DNA from: Actinomadura violacea
GTDB taxonomy: Bacteria; Actinomycetota; Actinomycetes; Streptosporangiales; Streptosporangiaceae
Direction of reading: 5' to 3'
Length of the DNA: 64,000 bases
NCBI RefSeq assembly: GCF_017573465.1
Contig: NZ_JAGEPF010000029.1
Span: forward strand, 80,655-144,654
A program made the position numbers and the translations under genes. The notes beneath the pieces are model-generated. The model searched no databases. It was not told the origin of the DNA and saw only the letters and a program-made list of their open reading frames with translations. Position 1 is the first letter of the stretch. Every line of letters starts with the position of its first letter. Positions 49,379 to 57,828 of the stretch are shown here, in pieces.

Positions 49379-50185
49379 ATGATGAACCCTATGCGGCGTT
49401 CAGGGGGTACGGAGGCCATTCTGCGACGTAAACTGAGCGGCCGCCGCCTCGTCGCGGCGACCGCGGTACAAGTGCTGGTGATGGGCGTGGTGATCGGGGC
49501 CTACGAGCTCGGCCGCCATTTCGCCGACGGCCGTCCGGGCGAGGCGTTCGCGCACGCCCGGTGGCTGTGGGACCTGGAGCGCACGCTGCACCTGCCGGAC
49601 GAGTCGGCGTTCCAGAAGTGGGCGCTCGGCTGGGACGGCTGGGTCCGCGCGGCGAACGAGTACTACGTCCGCGTGCACTTCCCGGCGATCCTGCTGTTCA
49701 TGGCCTGGATGTGGTTCCGGCACCGGGAGGGCTGGCCGCGGGTCCGCGCCGTGATCGCGGTCACGGCGGCTGCCGCGCTGGCACTGCACTTCGCGTTCCC
49801 GCTGGCGCCGCCGCGGATGCTGCCCGGGCACGGGCTCATCGACCTCATGAACGTGTACGGCCCGAGCTCCTACAGCTCGAAGCCGGGGGAGGGGATGGCC
49901 AACCAGTTCGCGGCCATGCCGTCGCTGCACGTCGGGTGGGCGCTGCTGGTCGCCTGGGGTGCGATCCGCTACGGCGGGGGCCGCCTGCGCTACATCTTCG
50001 CCCTCCACCCGGTGCTGACGTTCCTCATCGTGGTCGTCACCGCCAACCACTACTGGACGGACGGGATCGTCGGCTGCGCGATCGTCATCGTGACGCTGTG
50101 GGCGACGTCCAGGATCCCGGCGCTGGCGGACCGGATGCCCGAGCGGACAGGAGTGTCGCTGCCGCGAGATAGTGTCGGAGCGTGA
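49379..50185 (+). CDS. PAP2-superfamily membrane phosphatase/transferase (AUR1-like, PAP2_3)
   Basis: The product has 268 residues and about six membrane helices. The phosphatase motifs are the modified set of the AUR1/IPC-synthase-like branch: FAFPLAPPRMLPG, MPSLHVGWALLVAWG (SxHxxW) and TANHYWTDGIVGCAIV (HYxxD). Such enzymes transfer or remove phosphoinositol or lipid phosphate groups on the outer membrane face; in actinobacteria they may act in phosphatidylinositol or glycolipid metabolism. The first Met is uncertain (49379 or 49382). Its stop overlaps the rarA start by four bases. Confidence 0.88.
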   Translation: MMNPMRRSGGTEAILRRKLSGRRLVAATAVQVLVMGVVIGAYELGRHFADGRPGEAFAHARWLWDLERTLHLPDESAFQKWALGWDGWVRAANEYYVRVHFPAILLFMAWMWFRHREGWPRVRAVIAVTAAAALALHFAFPLAPPRMLPGHGLIDLMNVYGPSSYSSKPGEGMANQFAAMPSLHVGWALLVAWGAIRYGGGRLRYIFALHPVLTFLIVVVTANHYWTDGIVGCAIVIVTLWATSRIPALADRMPERTGVSLPRDSVGA

Positions 50186-51591
50186 CGAGCAGGGCGGAAC
50201 CGGGCCAGCCGGAGGGGCTCTTCGACGATCCGTCGGCCGAGGCCGAGGGCCGCTCCCCGGAGCGTGACCGCGGTGCGTCCGCGGCGCCCCTGACGGCGGC
50301 GGAGGCCGGGCGGCAGCCGCTCGCGGTGCGGATGCGGCCGCGCGCGCTGGACGAGGTCGTCGGGCAGGGGCATCTCCTCGGTCCCGGCACCCCGATCCGG
50401 CAGCTCGTCGACCGGGACGTCCCGATGTCGCTGGTGCTGTGGGGCCCGCCCGGCACCGGCAAGACCACCCTCGCCACGGTCGTCAGCCATGTCACGTCCC
50501 GCCGGTTCGTGGAGGTCTCCGCGGTCAGCGACGGGGTCAAGCGGGTCCGCGCCGAGATCGACCTGGCCCGCCGCGAGCTCGGCATGACGGGCCGGCAGAC
50601 GGTCCTGTTCGTCGACGAGGTGCACCGCTTCAACAAGGCCCAGCAGGACGCGCTGCTCCCGGCCGTGGAGAACCGGTGGGTGTCGTTCATCGGCGCCACC
50701 ACCGAGAACCCGTTCTTCTCCGTGATCAGCCCGCTGCTGTCGCGGTCGCTGCTGCTCACCCTGGAGCCGCTCGGCGAGGACGACCTGCGCGAGGTGATCC
50801 GCCGCGCGCTCGCCGACGAGCGCGGCCTGAACGGGACGGTCGGCCTCGACCCCGCCGCCGAGGACCACCTGATCCGGCTCGCCGGCGGCGACGCCCGCCG
50901 CACCCTCACCTACCTGGAGGCCGCGGCGCTCGTCGTCGACGACGGCGCGGTGATTGACGCGGACGTCCTGGAGAAGGCCGTCGACCGCGCCGCCGTCCGC
51001 TACGACCGCGAGGGCGACCAGCACTACGACGTCATCAGCGCGTTCATCAAGAGCATCCGCGGCAGCGACGTCGACGCCGCGCTGCACTACCTCGCCCGCA
51101 TGATCGAGGCCGGCGAGGACGCGCGGTTCATCGCCCGCCGCCTCATCGTGCACGCCAGCGAGGACATCGGCATGGCCGACCCGACCGCGCTGCAGACGGC
51201 CGTCGCGGCGGCGCAGGCGGTCGAGTTCGTCGGGCTGCCCGAGGCCCGCATCAACCTCGCGCAGGCGGTGATCCACCTGTCCCTCGCGCCCAAGTCCAAC
51301 GCGGTGATCAGGGCGGTGGACGGCGCGCTCGGCGACGTCCGCAAGGGCCTGGCCGGGCCCGTCCCGGGCCATCTGCGGGACGCGCACTACAAGGGCGCCG
51401 CGAAGATCGGGCACGGGAAGGGCTACAAGTACGCCCACGACCATCCCGGCGGGGTCGTCCGGCAGCAGTACGCGCCCGACGCGGTGGACGGCCGCGAGTA
51501 CTACAGCCCGACCCGGCACGGCGCGGAGTCCCGCTTCACCGAGGTCCTCGCGCGCATCCGCTCGGTGCTGCGCGGGGCCCCGGGCCGGTGA
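50182..51591 (+). CDS. rarA: Replication-associated recombination protein A (AAA+ ATPase, MgsA family)
   Basis: The product has 469 residues from a GTG that overlaps the preceding stop (GTGA). RarA acts at stalled replication forks with SSB. After a variable ~30-residue N-terminus come PLAVRMRPRALDEVVGQGHLL, Walker A GPPGTGKTTLA, Walker B VLFVDEVHRFNKAQQDALLP, sensor 1 FIGATTENPFFSV, and the C-terminal tetramerisation domain (YDVISAFIKSIRGSDVDAALHYLARMIEAGED, given in part). Length is normal. Translational coupling to a lipid-phosphatase-like gene is unusual but may simply reflect compaction. Confidence 0.95.
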   Translation: MTSRAEPGQPEGLFDDPSAEAEGRSPERDRGASAAPLTAAEAGRQPLAVRMRPRALDEVVGQGHLLGPGTPIRQLVDRDVPMSLVLWGPPGTGKTTLATVVSHVTSRRFVEVSAVSDGVKRVRAEIDLARRELGMTGRQTVLFVDEVHRFNKAQQDALLPAVENRWVSFIGATTENPFFSVISPLLSRSLLLTLEPLGEDDLREVIRRALADERGLNGTVGLDPAAEDHLIRLAGGDARRTLTYLEAAALVVDDGAVIDADVLEKAVDRAAVRYDREGDQHYDVISAFIKSIRGSDVDAALHYLARMIEAGEDARFIARRLIVHASEDIGMADPTALQTAVAAAQAVEFVGLPEARINLAQAVIHLSLAPKSNAVIRAVDGALGDVRKGLAGPVPGHLRDAHYKGAAKIGHGKGYKYAHDHPGGVVRQQYAPDAVDGREYYSPTRHGAESRFTEVLARIRSVLRGAPGR

Positions 51592-51613
51592 GCCGGCGAC
51601 GAGGATCGATCTT

Positions 51614-51645
51614 CGCGGCGCCGTGCTCCGGGCATCGGCGCCGCG
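51614..51645 (+). terminator. Hairpin after rarA
   Basis: Arms cgcggcgccg (51614-51623) and cggcgccgcg (51636-51645) lie 23 bases after the rarA stop. The rest of the 226-base gap to the DUF948 gene holds no ORF with support; a taaggt hexamer near 51760 may be a -10 element. Confidence 0.55.
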
Positions 51646-51817
51646 GGCCCGCTACTCTGCCGGGAACGGCCCCGGGCGCGGTCCCGGCGCGCCGGCCGCC
51701 CGGCCGGTGCCCGCCGCCGCCCGGCCGTGACCGGCGCCCACGGCGCACGTCCGGGCCGGTAAGGTCTGTCAGGCCAATGCCCGGCCCGGGCCGGAACCAC
51801 AGCGAACGGAAGCCCTC

Positions 51818-52237
51818 ATGCTCACTGGTGGACAGCTAGCAGGTCTCATCGTGGCCGTGTTCTGGGCTGTGCTGGTCGCGTTCGTCGCGCTCACGCTGCT
51901 GCGCCTCGCCCGGCTGCTCGGGGAGGCCAGCAAGCTCGTGCGCGACCTCGGCGACCAGGCGGCCCCGCTGCTGGACGACATGACGACGACGGTGAAGCGG
52001 GCCAACGAGCAGCTCGGCCGCACCGACGTCATCACCAAGCAGGTCGCGGGCGTCACGCAGAACGTCTCGGCCGTCACCACCGTGATGACCTCGGTGGTGG
52101 GCGGGCCGCTGGTGAAGGCGGCCGCCTTCTCCTACGGGGTGCGCAAGGCCCTGAGCAGCCGCGACGGGGACGGGCGGTCCGCCGCGTCCGGGCGTCCGCA
52201 GCTTCAGGCCCGCTCCTCGGGGAAGGGGCGCAGGTGA
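51818..52237 (+). CDS. DUF948 domain-containing membrane protein
   Basis: The product has 139 residues. An N-terminal membrane helix (LAGLIVAVFWAVLVAFVALTLL) is followed by an amphipathic helical region (LARLLGEASKLVRDLGDQAAPLLDDMTTTVKRANEQL, given in part) typical of DUF948, which resembles phasin- or apolipoprotein-like helices. Function not known. It is followed with a four-base overlap by a small membrane protein and then alaS, a conserved actinobacterial cluster. Confidence 0.88.
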   Translation: MLTGGQLAGLIVAVFWAVLVAFVALTLLRLARLLGEASKLVRDLGDQAAPLLDDMTTTVKRANEQLGRTDVITKQVAGVTQNVSAVTTVMTSVVGGPLVKAAAFSYGVRKALSSRDGDGRSAASGRPQLQARSSGKGRR

Positions 52238-52554
52238 AACGGCTCTTCTGGCTGTCGGTCGGCGCGGGCGCGGGCGTCTACGCCACGCACCGCGTCAAGC
52301 GCCGGGTCGAGCGGTTCGCGCGCAGCTGGTCCCCGGAGGGGGTCGCGGCGCGGGCGGTGTCGTCCGGGCAGTCCGCGGGCGACCGGCTGAGGCTTTTCGC
52401 CGCGGACGTGCGTACCGGGATGCAGGCCCGCGAGGAGGAGCTGCGCGAGGCCGTCCGGATGGACCAGGCTCCGCCCGAGTCCCCGGGGGCACGGCCCCGC
52501 CGGGTGCTGCGGGCGCGTTACACGATCATCGACGACGAGAAGGATGGCCACTGA
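52234..52554 (+). CDS. Small conserved membrane-associated protein (DUF6167-like)
   Basis: The product has 106 residues from a GTG overlapping the previous stop. It starts KRLFWLSVGAGAGVYATHRVKRRVERFARSWSPEGVAARA (given in part), with a short hydrophobic stretch, then a basic helix and an acidic-ended C-terminus. I relate it to DUF6167 mainly from its position between DUF948 and alaS in streptomycetes. No catalytic features. Confidence 0.75.
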   Translation: MKRLFWLSVGAGAGVYATHRVKRRVERFARSWSPEGVAARAVSSGQSAGDRLRLFAADVRTGMQAREEELREAVRMDQAPPESPGARPRRVLRARYTIIDDEKDGH

Positions 52555-52556
52555 TC

Positions 52557-55226
52557 ATGGAGTCGGCAGAGGTGGCACGCCGCTTCCTGAAGTTCTTCGA
52601 GGAGCGCGGGCACACGGTGGTGCCCTCCGCCAGCCTGGTCGCCGAGGACCCGACCCTGCTGCTGGTGAACGCCGGCATGGTCCCGTTCAAGCCGTACTTC
52701 CTCGGCCAGCGCACCCCGCCGTCGCAGCGGATGACCAGCGCGCAGAAGTGCGTCCGGACGCCCGACATCGAAGAGGTCGGCAAGACCACCCGGCACGCCA
52801 CGTTCTTCCAGATGCTGGGCAACTTCTCGATCGGGGACTACTTCAAGGAGCAGGCGATCCCGTTCGCCTGGGAGCTGCTGACGCGCTCCCGCGAGGACGG
52901 CGGCTTCGGCTTCCCCGAGGACAGGCTCTGGGTCACCGTCTTCCATGACGACGACGAGGCCCGCGAGCTCTGGCACAACAAGGTCGGCGTCCCCCTCGAG
53001 CGCATCCAGAAGCGCGGCATGGAGGACAACTTCTGGTCGATGGGCGTCCCCGGCCCCTGCGGCCCCTGCTCGGAGATCTACTACGACCGCGGCCCCGAGT
53101 ACGGGCGCGAGGGCGGCCCGGTCGCCGACGAGGACCGCTACCTCGAGGTGTGGAACCTCGTCTTCATGCAGTTCGAGCGGGGCCCTGGCGACAGCAAGAC
53201 CGACTTCCCGATCCTCGGCGACCTGCCCGCCAAGAACATCGACACCGGCATGGGCCTGGAGCGCATGGCGGCGGTCCTGCAGGGCGTCGATAACATCTAC
53301 GAGACCGACACCCTCTGGCGGGTCCTGGACCGCGCCGCGAACCTGACCGGCACCTCCTACGGCCGCGAGCACCGCGCCGACGTGTCGCTGCGCGTCATCG
53401 CCGACCACGTCCGCAGCGGGACGATGATGGTCGCCGACGGCATCCGCCCCGGCAACGAGGGCCGCGGCTACGTGCTGCGCCGCATCCTGCGCCGCTCGAT
53501 CCGCAACCTGCGGCTGCTCGGCGGCCAGAACGCCGGGCTGATGCACGAGCTGACCTCCGTCGCGATCGCCGCGATGGGCGAGCAGTACCCGGAGCTGATC
53601 CGCACCGCCGCCAACATCCACACGGTGATCGACGCCGAGGAGGAGTCGTTCCTCCAGACGCTGCGCACCGGCACCGCGATCTTCGACACCGCGGTGGCGG
53701 AGACCCGGCGCTCGGGCGGCGGGACCCTGGCCGGCGACCAGGCGTTCAAGCTCCACGACACCTACGGCTTCCCGATCGACCTGACCCTCGAGATGGCCTC
53801 CGAGGCCGGCCTCCAGGTCGACGAGGACGGCTTCCGCCGGCTGATGAAGGAGCAGCGCGACCGCGCCAAGCAGGACGCCCGCGACAAGAAGACCGGCAAC
53901 CTCGACGTCTCCGTCCTCGACGAGCTGCTCACCGGCGCCGGCGGCAAGGTCGACTTCATCGGCTACCACGACGTCGCCGCCGACGCCCGCCTCGTCGGGC
54001 TGCTGGTCAACGGCGCCAACGCGCCCGCGGCGGGCGAGGGCACCGAGGTCGAGGTCGTCCTCGACCGCACCCCGTTCTACGCCGAGGGCGGCGGCCAGCT
54101 CGCCGACCAGGGCGTCATCCGGCTCGGCAACGGCGCGGTCATCGACGTGCACGACGTGCAGTCGCCGCTCGCCGGGCTGATCGTGCACCGCGGCCGGGTC
54201 CGCAGCGGCGAGGCGCAGGCCGGCGACACCGCGCACGCCGAGATCGACCTGACCCGGCGCGCCGCGATCTCCCGGTCGCACACCGCGACCCACCTCGTGC
54301 ACGCCGGGTTCCGGCGGGCGCTCGGCGAGTCCGCCGCGCAGGCCGGCTCGGAGAACTCGCCCGGCCGGTTCCGGTTCGACTTCACCGCCTCCGGCGCCGT
54401 CCCGGTGAGCGTGCTGCGCGACGTCGAGGACGAGGTCAACGAGGTCCTGATCGGCGACCTGGACGTGCGGGCGTTCCACACCTCGATCGACGAGGCCCGC
54501 GCCATGGGCGCGCTCGCGCTGTTCGGCGAGAAGTACGGCGACGAGGTCCGCGTCGTCGAGGTCGGCGACTACTCCCGCGAGCTGTGCGGCGGCACGCACG
54601 TCGCCCGGTCCGGGCAGCTCGGCCTGGTCAAGGTGCTGGGCGAGTCGTCCATCGGCGCGGGCGTGCGCCGCGTCGAGGCGCTGGTCGGCATCGACGCGTT
54701 CCGGTTCCTGGCCCGCGAGAGCGTGCTGGTCGCGCAGCTCGCCGAGCAGATGAAGGCGCGCAAGGAGGAGCTGCCGGAGCGCATCTCCGGCGTCGTCGGC
54801 CGGCTCCGCGAGGCGGAGAAGGAGCTGGAGAAGCTGCGCTCGCAGCAGATCCTCGCCGTCGCCGGATCCCTCGCCGACGGCGCGAAGGACGTCAACGGCA
54901 CCGCGTTCGTGGGGCACCGCGCCCCCGACGGCACCGGCGCCGACGACCTGCGCAAGCTGGCCGTGGACGTGCGGGGCCGGCTGCAGGCGCGGCCCGCGGT
55001 CGTCATGGTCACGGGCGTCCCGAAGGACCGTCCCGTCGTGGTCGTCGCCGTCACCCCGGGCGCGCGGGACCGCGGCCTGAAGGCCGGCGCGCTCGTCGGC
55101 CTGGCCGCCAGGACCCTCGGCGGCGGGGGCGGCGGCAAGGACGACCTCGCGCAGGGCGGCGGCGCGAACCCCGCCGCGATCGACGACGCGCTCGCCGCGG
55201 TCGAACGAGCCGTAGGGGCCGCGTGA
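52557..55226 (+). CDS. alaS: Alanine--tRNA ligase
   Basis: The product has 889 residues. Class IIc catalytic core: FLKFFEERGHTVVPSASLV, LLLVNAGMVPFKPYFLGQ, TSAQKCVRTPDIEEVGKT, HATFFQMLGNFSIGDYFK. The editing domain has zinc ligands in RSHTATHLVHAGFRRAL and CGGTHVARSGQLG. A C-terminal coiled-coil and C-Ala domain (LRSQQILAVAGSLADG to the Gly-rich GGGGGGKDDLAQGGG) ends the protein. The ATG at 52557 is three bases after the upstream stop. Gene order alaS - ruvX - mltG - aroE is conserved. Confidence 0.97.
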   Translation: MESAEVARRFLKFFEERGHTVVPSASLVAEDPTLLLVNAGMVPFKPYFLGQRTPPSQRMTSAQKCVRTPDIEEVGKTTRHATFFQMLGNFSIGDYFKEQAIPFAWELLTRSREDGGFGFPEDRLWVTVFHDDDEARELWHNKVGVPLERIQKRGMEDNFWSMGVPGPCGPCSEIYYDRGPEYGREGGPVADEDRYLEVWNLVFMQFERGPGDSKTDFPILGDLPAKNIDTGMGLERMAAVLQGVDNIYETDTLWRVLDRAANLTGTSYGREHRADVSLRVIADHVRSGTMMVADGIRPGNEGRGYVLRRILRRSIRNLRLLGGQNAGLMHELTSVAIAAMGEQYPELIRTAANIHTVIDAEEESFLQTLRTGTAIFDTAVAETRRSGGGTLAGDQAFKLHDTYGFPIDLTLEMASEAGLQVDEDGFRRLMKEQRDRAKQDARDKKTGNLDVSVLDELLTGAGGKVDFIGYHDVAADARLVGLLVNGANAPAAGEGTEVEVVLDRTPFYAEGGGQLADQGVIRLGNGAVIDVHDVQSPLAGLIVHRGRVRSGEAQAGDTAHAEIDLTRRAAISRSHTATHLVHAGFRRALGESAAQAGSENSPGRFRFDFTASGAVPVSVLRDVEDEVNEVLIGDLDVRAFHTSIDEARAMGALALFGEKYGDEVRVVEVGDYSRELCGGTHVARSGQLGLVKVLGESSIGAGVRRVEALVGIDAFRFLARESVLVAQLAEQMKARKEELPERISGVVGRLREAEKELEKLRSQQILAVAGSLADGAKDVNGTAFVGHRAPDGTGADDLRKLAVDVRGRLQARPAVVMVTGVPKDRPVVVVAVTPGARDRGLKAGALVGLAARTLGGGGGGKDDLAQGGGANPAAIDDALAAVERAVGAA

Positions 55227-55319
55227 GCCCCGCGGGCGGGTTAGGGGCGGCGCCATGAGGTCCGTGAAGGACGCGGCGCCCACCCCGGGGCGCCCCGCGC
55301 CGCGCCGCGGAGCGGAGCG

Positions 55320-55778
55320 ATGAGGCAGGGTGTGCGGCTCGGCGTGGACGTGGGGAGCGTCCGCGTCGGCGTCGCACGGTGCGATCCCGGCGGGATCCTC
55401 GCCTCCCCCCTGGAGACCGTGAAGAGCGGCAGGGGCGACATCGACCGGCTCGTCGAGCTGGTGGCCGAGCACGAGGCGATCGAGGTCGTCGTCGGGCTGC
55501 CGACCTCGCTGTCGGGCCGGGAGGGCCCGGCGGCGCAGTCGGCGCGCAGGTTCGCCGCCAGGCTCGCGGACCGCCTTCCCCCGGAGGCGGTCCGGCTGTA
55601 CGACGAGCGGCTCACCACCGTCACGGCCGAGAGCGGGCTGCGGGCGGGGGGAGTGCGCGGTCAGGCCCGCCGCAAGGTCGTCGACCAGGCCGCCGCGGCC
55701 GTCCTGCTTCAAGCGGCCCTGGACGGGGAACGGTTGACCGGGCGCCCCCCAGGCGAGATCGTCCGGGGGAGCTCATGA
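55320..55778 (+). CDS. ruvX: RuvX/YqgF-family Holliday junction resolvase-like nuclease
   Basis: The product has 152 residues with an RNase H-like fold: VRLGVDVGSVRVGVARCDP (first acidic residue), VVVGLPTSLSGREGPAAQSARRFAARL, and VRLYDERLTTVTAES (second acidic region), ending VVDQAAAAVLLQAALDGE (third). In E. coli YqgF is linked to 16S rRNA 5' processing and anti-termination; the junction resolvase role is by similarity. The stop overlaps the mltG ATG by four bases. Confidence 0.94.
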   Translation: MRQGVRLGVDVGSVRVGVARCDPGGILASPLETVKSGRGDIDRLVELVAEHEAIEVVVGLPTSLSGREGPAAQSARRFAARLADRLPPEAVRLYDERLTTVTAESGLRAGGVRGQARRKVVDQAAAAVLLQAALDGERLTGRPPGEIVRGSS

Positions 55779-56944
55779 ACGATTTGGACCTTTTCTCCGA
55801 TCCGTACGGCGATCCGTACGACGAGGGGCAGCCGCAGGAGCCGCCGAGCCGGCGGGACCGGCGGCGCGCCCGCAAGCGGCAGCGGCGCCGCCGCCGCAGC
55901 GGCCGCGCGGCGTTCCTGTTCGCGCTGGCGTTCATCGTCGCGGTGTTCGGCACCGCGGGCGTGTTCGGCGTCGCGATCCTGGACAACCGGCTGCATCCGC
56001 CGGACTACTCCGGTTCCGGCAGCGGCAATGTCACGGTCCAGGTGAAGGACGGCGCGAGCGGCGCGGTGATCGGGGCGATGCTCCAGGAGCACCACGTGGT
56101 GAAGAGCACCCGGGCGTTCGTGAAGGTCTACAACGGCGAGAGGCGCGCCTCCAGCATCCAGCCCGGCTTCTACCAGATGCGCCGGGAGATGTCGTCGAAG
56201 GCGGCGATGGCGCTGCTGCTCGACCCGAAGTCGCGGGCCGGGAACCAGATCTCCATCCCGGAGGGCAAGCGCGCGATCGAGGTCTTCCAGCTGCTGTCGA
56301 AGAAGACCGGCATCCCCGTCCGGGACTTCCAGGCGGTCGCGAAGAACACGAAGGGCCTCGGGCTGCCGTCGTACTCGGGCGGCAACCTGGAGGGCTTCCT
56401 GTACCCGGGCCGCTACGACCTCGACCCGAACGGGTCGGCGCGCAAGATCGTCCAGCAGATGGTCGACGCGTTCAACAAGGAGGCGAGCAGCTCCGACCTG
56501 GAGGGCAAGGCGAAGAAGGCGGGCCTCAGCCCGCTGCGGCTGCTGACGGTGGCCAGCCTCGCGCAGGCGGAGGGCGGCATGCCGAGCGACCTGCCGAAGA
56601 TCTCCCGGGTGATCTACAACCGGGTCAAGTCGGGGATGGCGCTCCAGTTCGACACGACCGTCCTGTACGCGCTGAACAAGCGGACGCTGGACGTGCGGAA
56701 CAAGGACCTCGAGGTCGATTCGCCGTACAACACCTACAAGCACAAGGGCCTGCCGCCCGGGCCGATCTGCAACCCCGGCCCGGACGCGATCGAGGCGGCG
56801 CTGTCGCCGAAGAGCGGGGACTGGCTGTACTTCGTCGCCACCGACCCCACCCACAAGGTCACGAAGTTCGCCACCACCGACGCGCAGCGCCAGAAGCTGG
56901 AGCAGGAGTTCCGCGAGTGGCAGAAGAAGCACCCGAACGGGTGA
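55775..56944 (+). CDS. mltG: Endolytic murein transglycosylase MltG
   Basis: The product has 389 residues. A cytoplasmic, very basic segment (RRDRRRARKRQRRRRRSGR) precedes one membrane helix at about 46-68. Outside lie a LysM-like subdomain (VTVQVKDGASGAVIGAML) and the YceG/MltG catalytic domain: NLEGFLYPGRYDL, then LLTVASLAQAEGGMP with the catalytic-Glu position at about Glu266, and ISRVIYNRVKSGMALQFDTTVLYAL. MltG cleaves nascent glycan strands to set their length. The long acidic/basic cytoplasmic N-terminus is typical of actinobacteria. Confidence 0.95.
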   Translation: MNDLDLFSDPYGDPYDEGQPQEPPSRRDRRRARKRQRRRRRSGRAAFLFALAFIVAVFGTAGVFGVAILDNRLHPPDYSGSGSGNVTVQVKDGASGAVIGAMLQEHHVVKSTRAFVKVYNGERRASSIQPGFYQMRREMSSKAAMALLLDPKSRAGNQISIPEGKRAIEVFQLLSKKTGIPVRDFQAVAKNTKGLGLPSYSGGNLEGFLYPGRYDLDPNGSARKIVQQMVDAFNKEASSSDLEGKAKKAGLSPLRLLTVASLAQAEGGMPSDLPKISRVIYNRVKSGMALQFDTTVLYALNKRTLDVRNKDLEVDSPYNTYKHKGLPPGPICNPGPDAIEAALSPKSGDWLYFVATDPTHKVTKFATTDAQRQKLEQEFREWQKKHPNG

Positions 56945-56947
56945 CGC

Positions 56948-57814
56948 GTGACGGATCGGAGCGGGCAGGTGGGTGACGTGCGGCGCGCCGCCGTGCTGGG
57001 ATCGCCGATCGCGCATTCGCTGTCGCCGGTGCTGCACCGGGCGGCGTACGCGGCGATGGGCCTGGACACGTGGCGCTACGGCGCCGTGGAGTGCGGCGAG
57101 GACGGCCTGGCCCCGCTGCTGGACGGCCTCGGCCCCGAATGGGCGGGGCTGTCGCTGACGATGCCGCTCAAGCGGGTCGCGCTGAAGCTGGCCGACTCGG
57201 TGTCGGACCTGGCCGAGCGGGTCGGCGGCGCCAACACGCTCGTCCTGCGCGACGGGCGCCGGCACGCCGACAACACCGACGTGCACGGCATCGTCACCGC
57301 GCTCACCGAGGCGGGCCTCGGCTCGCCCGGGCCCGCGGTGGTGCTGGGCGGCGGCGCGACGGCCGCGTCGGCGCTCGCCGCGCTCGCCGCACTGGGCCTG
57401 GACGCCGCGGTGCTCGCGGTGCGCGACCCCGGCCGGGCCTCCGAGGCGGCCGAGGTCGGCGAGCGCTGCGGGCTGGCGGTGCGGGTCGCCACCCTCGACC
57501 GGATCGCCGACCACCTGCCCGCCGGGCTCGTGGTGTCGACCCTGCCGGGACGGGCCGCCGACGCCTTCGCCGGACCGGTCGCCGCGTCCGGCGCCGCGCT
57601 GTTCGACGTGGTGTACGCGCCGTGGCCGACCGCGCTCGCCGCGGCCGTCGAGCGCGCGGGCGGCACGGTCGTCGGCGGCTTCGCGATGCTGCTGCACCAG
57701 GCGGTCCGGCAGGTCGAGCTGATGACCGGCCGCGACGACGTCCCGGTCGCGGCGATGCGCGCGGCCGGCGAGGCGGAACTGGCCCGCCGCGCCGCCGCGC
57801 CCACCGCGGGCTAG
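56948..57814 (+). CDS. aroE: Shikimate dehydrogenase (NADP+)
   Basis: The product has 288 residues from a GTG at 56948, three bases after mltG. It reduces 3-dehydroshikimate in aromatic amino acid synthesis. Shikimate-binding residues are in AVLGSPIAHSLSPVLHRAAY, LSLTMPLKRVA (catalytic Lys) and GGANTLV/NTDVHG (catalytic Asp). The NADP domain has VVLGGGATAASALAAL, a slight variant of the usual GAGGA, and VSTLPG. The C-terminal Gln helix GGFAMLLHQAVRQVELMTG is intact. It is the last gene of the alaS-ruvX-mltG-aroE run. Confidence 0.94.
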   Translation: MTDRSGQVGDVRRAAVLGSPIAHSLSPVLHRAAYAAMGLDTWRYGAVECGEDGLAPLLDGLGPEWAGLSLTMPLKRVALKLADSVSDLAERVGGANTLVLRDGRRHADNTDVHGIVTALTEAGLGSPGPAVVLGGGATAASALAALAALGLDAAVLAVRDPGRASEAAEVGERCGLAVRVATLDRIADHLPAGLVVSTLPGRAADAFAGPVAASGAALFDVVYAPWPTALAAAVERAGGTVVGGFAMLLHQAVRQVELMTGRDDVPVAAMRAAGEAELARRAAAPTAG

Positions 57815-57828
57815 GGCATCTCCACGGG

